Part shown: piece by piece, positions 1 through 6,143 of the stretch
Position numbering within the stretch: position 1 is the stretch's first letter
Layout: the number at the start of each line of letters is the position of its first letter
From: Candidatus Nanoarchaeia archaeon
GTDB taxonomy: Archaea; Nanobdellota; Nanobdellia; Woesearchaeales; CG1-02-33-12
Direction of reading: 5' to 3'
Length of the DNA: 10,099 nt
NCBI GenBank assembly: GCA_028711925.1
Contig: JAQTRH010000035.1
Location: 1-10,099 of the forward strand
Notes under the pieces: model-generated
The model's database searches: none
The model's input: only the letters and a program-made list of their open reading frames with translations
What the model was told of the DNA's origin: nothing
Translations under genes and position numbers: made by a program

Positions 1-872
1 TCTTTTACATTTTGAGGGGTTACAAAACTCTTTCCTTTTATCAGTGCATCTGCCTTTGAGGCAATAAACATACCTATCGAAGCCCTTGGTGAGGCCCCCC
101 ATTCAATATATTTTCCCAGCTTTATCTTGTATTTTTCAGGGTTTCTCGTTGCATCAACTATCTTAATTATATAATTCTCAATTTTTTTATCAAGATATAT
201 CTTCTTTACACTGTCTTGGAGCTTTTTAATTGTTTCAGGAGAAGTGACAGCCTTTAGATTATACTCTTCAAACTTTTTTGTTGTTATGTTTTGGTGCAAT
301 ACTTCCATTTCCTCTTTTAATTCAGGGTAGTTTATCTTAAGCTTGAAGAGAAACCTGTCAACCTGAGCCTCTGGCAACGGATATACACCTAGCTGTTCTA
401 TTGGATTTTGTGTTGCAAGGACAAAGAAAGGCGTAGGCATATCAAATGTTTCTTTTCCTATTGTTGCCTGTTTTTCCTGCATGCACTCAAGCAGGGCAGA
501 CTGAACTTTAGGCGGAGCCCTGTTTATCTCGTCTGCAAGTATGAAGTTGTTGAATATAGGCCCTTTAAGGACATAAAATCCCCTCTCTCTGTCATATGCA
601 GTTATTCCTATTATGTCAGTAGGCAATAAGTCAGGGGTAAACTGTATCCTGCTGAAGCCGCATCCCATAACCTTAGATAATGCCCTTACTATCAAAGTTT
701 TTGCAAGACCTGGAACACCCTCAACAAGCACATTTCCGTTGGAAATAAGGGCCTTTATGAAGCTTTCAACAATCTTGTTCTGCCCTACAATAACATTAGA
801 AACCTCTTTTTTTATACTTTCAATGATCTTTTGGTCTTTGGATATTGACTTTTCTATCTCTTTGTTGTTCAT
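1..872 (-). CDS. MoxR-family AAA+ ATPase, 3' end cut by window edge
   Basis: The minus-strand frame is open from an ATG at 872 to the left edge, giving 290 codons; MoxR proteins are usually about 310-340 aa, so only the last few dozen residues are missing. Visible motifs are Walker A GVPGLAKT (residues 52-59), Walker B with LADEINRAPP (112-121), sensor-1 ATQNP (153-157), the LPEAQVDRF segment (166-174) with the likely arginine finger, and sensor-2 GASPRAS (259-265). This order and spacing are typical of MoxR/RavA-clade ATPases, which act in the cytoplasm as chaperone-like remodelers, usually beside DUF58/von Willebrand A and transglutaminase/DUF4129 genes. Such partners would lie left of the window. 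The start is chosen because a TATA box sits 26 bp upstream and no Shine-Dalgarno is present, as expected for a leaderless mRNA. The gene is divergent from the basic helical protein at 978. The family call is secure; the substrate is unknown. Confidence 0.95.
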   Translation of the reverse strand, partial: MNNKEIEKSISKDQKIIESIKKEVSNVIVGQNKIVESFIKALISNGNVLVEGVPGLAKTLIVRALSKVMGCGFSRIQFTPDLLPTDIIGITAYDRERGFYVLKGPIFNNFILADEINRAPPKVQSALLECMQEKQATIGKETFDMPTPFFVLATQNPIEQLGVYPLPEAQVDRFLFKLKINYPELKEEMEVLHQNITTKKFEEYNLKAVTSPETIKKLQDSVKKIYLDKKIENYIIKIVDATRNPEKYKIKLGKYIEWGASPRASIGMFIASKADALIKGKSFVTPQNVK

Positions 873-894
873 ATTTGAATTGAGCGTCTCTCTG

Positions 895-902
895 TATTTA
901 TA
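895..902 (-). promoter_or_regulatory. Archaeal TATA box of the MoxR gene
   Basis: TATAAATA read on the minus strand, centred about 26 bp before the ATG at 872. Archaeal transcription normally starts about 25 bp downstream of the box centre, so the transcript should start at or next to the start codon (leaderless). Preceded by an A-rich run. Confidence 0.65.
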
Positions 903-945
903 TTTTTTTATCCTACTTGAAAATAGTAAAGGTTTACGCGATAAA

Positions 946-954
946 TTTATATAG
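946..954 (+). promoter_or_regulatory. Archaeal TATA box of the basic helical protein gene
   Basis: TTTATATAG centred about 28 bp before the ATG at 978, preceded by GCGATAAA, which could serve as the BRE. It predicts a leaderless or near-leaderless transcript. It is back to back with the MoxR promoter, the two boxes being about 50 bp apart, so one regulator or local chromatin change could affect both. Confidence 0.65.
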
Positions 955-977
955 CTTTATCTAATAAAAACAAAGAT

Positions 978-1949
978 ATGGGCATAATCCGTTCTAAAAA
1001 CAAAAAAGAGAAAAGAGACAGAGTCGAAGTAGCGAAAGAAAAAACCCTTAAAAGAATAGAATCTTTTAAAAAGCATCTTTCTAAAAAAAGTTTAGAGGAC
1101 AGTTCAATACAATTCTTTCACATAGTGAGGTTCTTTTTCGCTGATTTGTTCAAGATAAGGTATGAATTCACATTTGAAGAGCTGGACAGCGAACTGAAAA
1201 AAAGGAAAGCAGATGAAAATTTAAAAGAAAAAATAACTATCTTCCTAAAGAAGATATCTGCTGTGGAATACAGCGATGAAAAATTATCACAGAGAGAAAT
1301 TCAGGATTTGTTTGAGGAATTCAAAGAAATATTCAAAAAATTGACAACCAAACAAGAGAAATCCAAAAACAAAGGAAATTTTTCATTTTTGAAAAATATT
1401 TTTTCAAGAAAAAAGAAAGACCAGCCAGATAAAAAGAAAAGTTCATTTTTAATAAAACTTAAATCAAGGGCAGATGATAAAAGAAAAAAGAAAATTCACA
1501 AAATGCTCCTCAAGGAACTGGAGTTGGTTAACAAAGATAAAATTGAGGAGGGAAAAAAGCTCTACGCAAAGATAAAAGAGGAGTACAACCTTCTTAATAA
1601 TGAAGATAAAAAAGATTTTTGTTCTGCCCTCAATGAGCTTAACGGGCTATTTGAGGAATTCGACCATTTATATAAAAAAGACAAACACAAGGCAGAAGCA
1701 GCTAAAGATATAAATCCTTCAATGGAACCTAAGTTAAGGGAATCAAAAAGGCGAAAAAAGAAAATTCAGAACATGCTTATAAGAGCATTTGACCTTGTTA
1801 AGAAAAATAAAATAGAGGATGGAAAAAAGATTTATGTAACAATAAAAGAGGAGTATAATCTCCTTGATAATGATGATAAAAAAAGGGTTTATCCTAATAT
1901 ACTAACTCTTTACAATGAGCTTGTTTCAAAAAAAGATACAACTAATTAA
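978..1949 (+). CDS. Soluble Lys-rich helical protein sharing two modules with the tail of the 928-aa surface protein
   Basis: 323 aa with no signal peptide or membrane segment, very rich in Lys and Glu and predicted almost all helical; cytoplasmic. Module A (residues about 45-121) contains FFADLF, RYEFTFEEL and AVEYSDEKLSQREI. It matches residues about 755-832 of the surface protein at 6140-8926 (ISYEFTYEEL, EIGYKGHEITKKDI). Module B is a helical hairpin present twice, at residues 168-227 and 258-317, exactly 90 residues apart, with IE(E/D)GKK followed by IKEEYNLL and then DDKK or EDKK. A third relative ends the 928-aa protein (IKESYDNLSLSEKK). Basic linkers (residues 123-166 and 232-257) join the modules. 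The start has a TATA box at the spacing expected for a leaderless mRNA. The Thr-Glu-Glu-Leu helix followed by a Tyr-Ser turn in module A resembles the DUF4129 pattern known from MoxR operons, but that is inference. No enzyme motif is visible. Function is unknown; an adaptor or scaffold for the ATPase/surface-protein pair is my guess. Confidence 0.85.
   Translation: MGIIRSKNKKEKRDRVEVAKEKTLKRIESFKKHLSKKSLEDSSIQFFHIVRFFFADLFKIRYEFTFEELDSELKKRKADENLKEKITIFLKKISAVEYSDEKLSQREIQDLFEEFKEIFKKLTTKQEKSKNKGNFSFLKNIFSRKKKDQPDKKKSSFLIKLKSRADDKRKKKIHKMLLKELELVNKDKIEEGKKLYAKIKEEYNLLNNEDKKDFCSALNELNGLFEEFDHLYKKDKHKAEAAKDINPSMEPKLRESKRRKKKIQNMLIRAFDLVKKNKIEDGKKIYVTIKEEYNLLDNDDKKRVYPNILTLYNELVSKKDTTN
1479..1928 (+). 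repeat. Intragenic duplication of a 60-residue helical hairpin
   Basis: Two copies, 1479-1658 and 1749-1928, are offset by 270 bp (90 codons) within the helical protein gene. They are alike at the nucleotide level too: both share AAAGAAAATTCA near the start and ATAAAAGAGGAGTA in the middle. The first copy has diverged more at its end (CSALNELNGL instead of YPNILTLYNEL). Confidence 0.8.
1928..1934 (-). terminator. T7 tract after the surface-protein operon
   Basis: On the minus strand this is a run of seven T, about 20 bp past the stop codon at 1954-1956. Archaeal RNA polymerase terminates at T-rich tracts without a hairpin. The tract lies inside the Lys codons at the end of the convergent plus-strand gene. 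Confidence 0.4.
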
Positions 1950-1953
1950 GGCA

Positions 1954-4797
1954 TTACTTCTTCTTTCTTTTTCTTGAGTTCCCTCTTAAAAAAATGTAGG
2001 AAATTAAAAGTATTACAAACAGCAGTCCTGCTGTTAATGCGATTATCCTTATTCTTTTACTTTCTTCTTCCATCTCTGAGGATGGCTCTTCAACAAAAGG
2101 CTCTTTTGCAGTTATGAGATACCTGCATGCGTCCACAACTGATTGCAGAATCAGCTGCCCCCTTTTGTATTCTCCTCTTGCGATAAGTTCCCTTGCCTGC
2201 GTCAACTGCTCATTTAGTTCAAGGCATTCAGGATTGCTCTCTAAGATATCTCTTGTGAAGGATATCTTTGTTTCAAACTCTTCAGGACTCCATTGCCCCA
2301 GCTCTATAGAGCTCACCATAAACTTTGCAGAATCATTAAATTCAGGCTCTCTTACATTTGCATAAACAACAATTTCATAAGAGCCAACAGTGTCATATGA
2401 CTCTATAATAAGATTAGTGGTTACATAGCTGTTTTTGGTTATTTCCTTGAAATAGTCTTTTGTGAAACTTAATTTTATATTTTCATTGCTGGCGGTGGCG
2501 CTCAGCTGGACATCCTTTAAGGGATCTTCTCCTTTGTTATTAAGGTTTATTGGGGCAATAGCAGTGTCATTTTTATACATGGTTATTGTTTGAGGGGTTA
2601 TTATATTAAATGAATAAGGCTTTTCAACTTCCTCTTCTATTGTCCTTATTATTGTCCTTGATGACCCTCCTGATGAGTATATCACTGTATTGCCTGTGTC
2701 AATCCCCTGGTATTCAATAAAAGTTATGTTTATATCATTGCTTCTTGTTGTGTTGTAGCTGTCATTCATTGTGAAGTATATTGTTTCTGAGCCAATCCAA
2801 TCAGCTGCAGGAGTAAGGATGACCTTGTTTGTTTCCTCACCTATATCAACATCAATGTTGAAATTTCCAAATACATCATAAGTTATATTATCATCATTAT
2901 CATTGTCATTAAAGAAATTATCAAGGTCAATCCAGTCTACATATATTGTGTTTTGGTTTCCTGTAAATTCGGAGATTATGTAGCTAATCTTAACATCATG
3001 AACTTCAGGAGTCACTAAAGTGTCTGATGTGGAGAGGTTTGCCCTATATTGGATATACCTATAATGAGGAATATCAATGATAGAATCATCTATATAAACA
3101 GAGCTCCATTCCTTGCTGCTCAATGCTGCCTGTGTTGCAGAGCTTCTCGTCTGCATTGTTACATTTGTTCCGGCCGGCCTTGTTTCAGTCCAGTTAATAT
3201 AAGTTATGTTCATATTGCTGTCAGCAGAAAGGTCGATTATGGATGAAGTAAATGTTCCTGAGGAATAATAATCAGATAAGTTTTGCTTGCTTAATAAGAT
3301 GCTCCCGCTCTGAGTTTCTGTGTCCACATTGTTTTTTGTTGATTCATTAAAATCTGATTCTGTTGTATGAACCACTAACCCGAATGTCGGAAGCCTGTTT
3401 GTGTTGTTTACACTTACATTCCATTCAATTCTCACAGTCTCTTCTTCTATATCTGAAACAACAACTGTTACATTCCTGAATCCTGCAGATGCAAAATCCG
3501 GTTCATAAACCCATGAATGGTTGAATGATTGAATAACTGAATCAACATACCATGTGTAATTGATAACATCCCCATGAATAATATCCTCATCATCTGCAGT
3601 AACATTAAATTGCAGTGATGAATTTTCTGCTGCGTTGGGTGTTAAGTTAAGAGGAATATATGAAACAATGTAAGGAGGGGTGTTTACATTTAATATAGAG
3701 ATTGTAATAACAGAGCTCGTTATGCTGCTGTTGTCTGTCACTGAAATATTAATGCTATGGTTTCCAACATCATCGTTTGTTGGGGTGAAGGATATTACCC
3801 CTGTATTCGAGTCTATTTCAAACAAATCTGTGTTATTATTGCTAAAAGTTAAAGTGTCATTCTCTAAGTCAGTTGCATTTATATCATAATAAAATAAGAT
3901 TCCCTCTGTTGCTGTCTGGTTTTCAAGAAGAGGGTCAAAATAAGGAGGGTTATTGACCTCTGTAATATTAAGCAAGAACACGGTTGAATTTATTCCTCCA
4001 TCATTATCAGTTACATTTATTTCTATATAATACACGCCCACATGGTTTTTATTTGGTGTAAAGTTTATTAATCCGGTGTTTAGATTAATATTAAAAATTG
4101 TTGAATTATCAAAAAACTGTATTGGGTCTCCATCCGGGTCAGTTGAATTTATCTGCAGCTCAAAAACCTGATTTTCTGTTGCTGTCTGGTTTGTTATAGG
4201 GTCAATTAAAGGATTTCTGTTAGGTGTGATTGTGAACTCAACAATTTCATAGTCTGTGAGAGAGGGGTTTCCATCATCAGTTACAGATATATTGATGCTG
4301 TAAACTCCTTGAATAGATTCATTTGGAGTAAAGTTAATAAGGCCTGTTAATGGATCAATCTCAAATATTTCAGTATGGTTATTTGAAAAGTTTAAGTTGT
4401 TTCCGTCAGGGTCAGTTGCATTCACATTTAATACGAATGTTTTATTGATTTTTGCTATCCTTGGGCCAATATAATCAAGAACAGGCGGATTATTAACTTC
4501 TATTACCTCTAGCCAAAATACAGTTGAATTTGAAGCGCCCTTTGAATTGTAGGCAGTTACAAGGACAGAATGATTTCCTCTGTCAGAAATTCCTGGCGTG
4601 AAGCTGAAATTCGCTGAGGTTGAGTTGGTTGATAAAGGCAAAGCCATGGAGCTAAAGTTTGTTGAGAACTCAAGGGGGTAATTTCCAAGCGAGTCATATC
4701 CATCCACACTTACTGTAAAAAGCTGATTTTCTGTTGCTGTCTGGTTTCCAACAGGATAGACAATAGGGGGATAATTCTCTCTTATTGTTAGATTCAT
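1954..4797 (-). CDS. Cadherin-repeat surface protein, C-terminal anchored part (3' half of a split gene)
   Basis: 947 aa from the first in-frame ATG, but this ATG lies inside a beta-domain, has no Shine-Dalgarno and gives no signal peptide. The reading frame continues upstream to about 4860, where it joins the preceding gene by a frame change, so this is most likely the C-terminal two thirds of a ~1396-aa protein. Residues 8-372 hold four cadherin/Ig-like repeats of about 90 aa (NNPP starts, ATDPDG, TGLINFTP, INISVTD). A PKD-like domain follows at 373-470, then a beta-sandwich with a GTFTSSIIDL start and a YIQYRANLST end (about 510-606), another cadherin-like domain with an Asp-rich stretch (611-695) and a membrane-proximal Ig-like domain (about 725-830). 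An extracellular helical hairpin (855-896), one TM helix (about 917-937) and an RKRKKK tail complete it. Dozens of N-x-S/T sequons imply heavy glycosylation. It is probably an S-layer-associated adhesin or cell-contact protein; the ligand is unknown. Confidence 0.85.
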   Translation of the reverse strand: MNLTIRENYPPIVYPVGNQTATENQLFTVSVDGYDSLGNYPLEFSTNFSSMALPLSTNSTSANFSFTPGISDRGNHSVLVTAYNSKGASNSTVFWLEVIEVNNPPVLDYIGPRIAKINKTFVLNVNATDPDGNNLNFSNNHTEIFEIDPLTGLINFTPNESIQGVYSINISVTDDGNPSLTDYEIVEFTITPNRNPLIDPITNQTATENQVFELQINSTDPDGDPIQFFDNSTIFNINLNTGLINFTPNKNHVGVYYIEINVTDNDGGINSTVFLLNITEVNNPPYFDPLLENQTATEGILFYYDINATDLENDTLTFSNNNTDLFEIDSNTGVISFTPTNDDVGNHSINISVTDNSSITSSVITISILNVNTPPYIVSYIPLNLTPNAAENSSLQFNVTADDEDIIHGDVINYTWYVDSVIQSFNHSWVYEPDFASAGFRNVTVVVSDIEEETVRIEWNVSVNNTNRLPTFGLVVHTTESDFNESTKNNVDTETQSGSILLSKQNLSDYYSSGTFTSSIIDLSADSNMNITYINWTETRPAGTNVTMQTRSSATQAALSSKEWSSVYIDDSIIDIPHYRYIQYRANLSTSDTLVTPEVHDVKISYIISEFTGNQNTIYVDWIDLDNFFNDNDNDDNITYDVFGNFNIDVDIGEETNKVILTPAADWIGSETIYFTMNDSYNTTRSNDINITFIEYQGIDTGNTVIYSSGGSSRTIIRTIEEEVEKPYSFNIITPQTITMYKNDTAIAPINLNNKGEDPLKDVQLSATASNENIKLSFTKDYFKEITKNSYVTTNLIIESYDTVGSYEIVVYANVREPEFNDSAKFMVSSIELGQWSPEEFETKISFTRDILESNPECLELNEQLTQARELIARGEYKRGQLILQSVVDACRYLITAKEPFVEEPSSEMEEESKRIRIIALTAGLLFVILLISYIFLRGNSRKRKKK
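1957..1975 (+). terminator. Pyrimidine-rich tract after the helical protein gene
   Basis: Starting 8 bp past the plus-strand stop at 1947-1949, nineteen bases of only T and C (TTCTTCTTTCTTTTTCTT core) form a plausible archaeal termination signal. The tract is made by the Arg/Lys codons that end the convergent minus-strand surface protein. Confidence 0.35.
3905..4747 (-). repeat. Intragenic repeats in cadherin-like domains
   Basis: The junction of successive domains (NQTATEN or NQTATEG in protein) recurs with high nucleotide identity. A 23-bp stretch is identical at 4170-4192 and 4725-4747, and 18 bp of it recur at 3905-3922. Spacings are whole codons: 270 bp (90 aa) and 555 bp (185 aa). This indicates domain duplication or gene-conversion exchange among repeats. 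Confidence 0.75.
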
Positions 4798-4841
4798 TGT
4801 TGTTGAAGTGTTGAAAATTCCATCACTAACTGTGATGTTAA

Positions 4842-4860
4842 TTAATAGTTGTTTATCTGC
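4842..4860 (-). other. Apparent frameshift joining the two halves of the giant surface gene
   Basis: On the minus strand the upstream frame ends PETGQINNY-stop in the middle of a cadherin repeat. The frame one base back, read from the same place, continues LINITVSDGIFNTSTT and runs without a stop into the downstream 947-aa frame. Aligned with sister repeats (TPNKNHVGVYYIEINVTDND), the composite INNY-LINITVSDG restores a normal repeat. The net change equals loss of one base (6143 to 1957 is 4187 nt, one short of 1396 codons). No canonical slippery heptamer is visible, so a sequencing error or a true mutation is more likely than programmed frameshifting. Confidence 0.8.
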
Positions 4861-6143
4861 CCAGTCTCTGGAATGAAAAATATCAATCCAGTTGAAGAGT
4901 TAATATCAAAAAGGCTAGTATTGTCATAATATACCAATTCATCGCCATCAACATCAGATGCATTAACCTGATAACTAAACTCAGCATAGCAGTACGCATC
5001 CTGATCAGATATTGGTTGTATTGCTGGGGCATCTGGGATATTTGTCACATTCAATATGAAATTATTGCTGTCTGTTGTTGTATAACCATCATTAAGAGTA
5101 ATAAAAACCTCTTCTGTTCCAAACCAATCTGATGCAGGATAAAGGCTTGCATAATGTGGAAAGGATGAGCCTATATTTATTGTTACATTTGAGTTTCCTG
5201 TTGATGAAAAAATCATATTATCCCCGCATTCAGTATAATCAGGGTCATTAAAATATTCATCTAAGCTTATGTTATTAATTAGGTTAACATCCTCTTCCCA
5301 TGTTATATTTGATATTGTTTTATTCCATAATGGGATTCTGTTAATATTGATTATGCTTAAATTCCATGTTATGCTGTCGCTCTCATTCTCTAAGTCAGTA
5401 ACCCTGAGGGTTATATTTCTGTATCGCGGCTCGCAAAATCCAGTGGTAAGTGTCCAAGAGCCGCTGGTTTCATTGAAGTTGGATTCATTAATCATTCCAT
5501 CAACAATCCATTCCACTGTTAAAACATCTCCATAAGGCAGGTCAGGGTCAGTTGCGTTGTATTGAAATGAGAATCCAATGCTGTTGTTTTCTGTGGTTTC
5601 AGGAGTTAGGATTACAGGAGTCCAGTTAACTATATGAGGAGGATCATTTACATTTTCAACATCAAAATAAAAATTTTTTGTAATAGGGTCATTTATTCCA
5701 TCCTCGATGCTTATTCCAACTTTATGGGTTCCCACATCATCATTTGTTGGGGTAAATGAGATAAACCCTGTTCCATTCATATTAAACACGGGCCAGTAAG
5801 CCTCAGGAGACCCTGCATTGTCTGTAAAAACGATTGTGTCATTGTCTGGGTCAGTTGCATTTATCTGCACTTCAAAAAGCATATCTTGTGTTAAGTTAAA
5901 ATTAGTAGTATGATTTTCATCAAAAGAGGGAGCATCGTTTGCAAATCCAGTCACCATTCCTGTAATTCTTTGGGGGGATACAATATTTGCAAGAAAGTCA
6001 TTTCCTATGCTGAATCCATTAACCAAAGAGTCTGTTTCTCTGGCATTGGTAATTGAAACAGAGTATAGAACTGAAATTAAGATAAACATCAAAAATATTG
6101 ATTTCACCAGTTTTTTGTTTATTAATCCTTTCATTATCTTCAT
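4842..6143 (-). CDS. Cadherin-repeat surface protein, N-terminal part (5' half of a split gene)
   Basis: 433 aa before a premature stop. A basic N-terminus (MKIMKGLINKKLVK) is followed by a hydrophobic segment at residues about 15-32, a signal peptide or signal anchor, then a linker with ITGMVTG (60-66). Extracellular beta-domains follow: a cadherin-like repeat at about 70-168 (INATDPDNDT, ISFTPTNDDVG), a PKD-like domain at 170-270 (ENNS, YNATDPD, WNLSI), an Ig/cadherin-like domain at 272-368 (LDEYFNDPD, YPASDWFGTEEVFI) and the first two thirds of another repeat (369-433), cut off by the frame change. At least 20 N-x-S/T sequons are present. The start overlaps the stop of the upstream gene as ATGA, a 4-bp overlap that implies translational coupling. 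The sister motif ISFTPTNDDVG also occurs in the downstream half (residues 335-345), supporting one original gene. A second ATG at 6134 is an alternative start. Confidence 0.85.
   Translation of the reverse strand: MKIMKGLINKKLVKSIFLMFILISVLYSVSITNARETDSLVNGFSIGNDFLANIVSPQRITGMVTGFANDAPSFDENHTTNFNLTQDMLFEVQINATDPDNDTIVFTDNAGSPEAYWPVFNMNGTGFISFTPTNDDVGTHKVGISIEDGINDPITKNFYFDVENVNDPPHIVNWTPVILTPETTENNSIGFSFQYNATDPDLPYGDVLTVEWIVDGMINESNFNETSGSWTLTTGFCEPRYRNITLRVTDLENESDSITWNLSIININRIPLWNKTISNITWEEDVNLINNISLDEYFNDPDYTECGDNMIFSSTGNSNVTINIGSSFPHYASLYPASDWFGTEEVFITLNDGYTTTDSNNFILNVTNIPDAPAIQPISDQDAYCYAEFSYQVNASDVDGDELVYYDNTSLFDINSSTGLIFFIPETGQINNY

Noticed and set aside
613..954. Plus-strand open frame of 113 codons reaching into the divergent promoter region
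   Set aside because: It is antisense to the conserved N-terminal half of the MoxR gene and shows no protein-like features of its own.
3172..3179. GGCCGGCC palindrome
   Set aside because: A single GC-rich 8-mer within a coding region (Arg-Pro-Ala-Gly codons); nothing around it suggests a site.
4797..4797. ATG at 4797 as a true gene start
   Set aside because: No Shine-Dalgarno, no signal peptide, no promoter at the right spacing, and the same frame reads back through a strand sequence that completes the repeat of the preceding gene.
4842..4885. Programmed -1 ribosomal frameshifting
   Set aside because: The overlap contains AAACAAC and a T5 run but no X-XXY-YYZ heptamer, and I see no strong downstream stem. 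Kept only as a minor alternative to a base loss.
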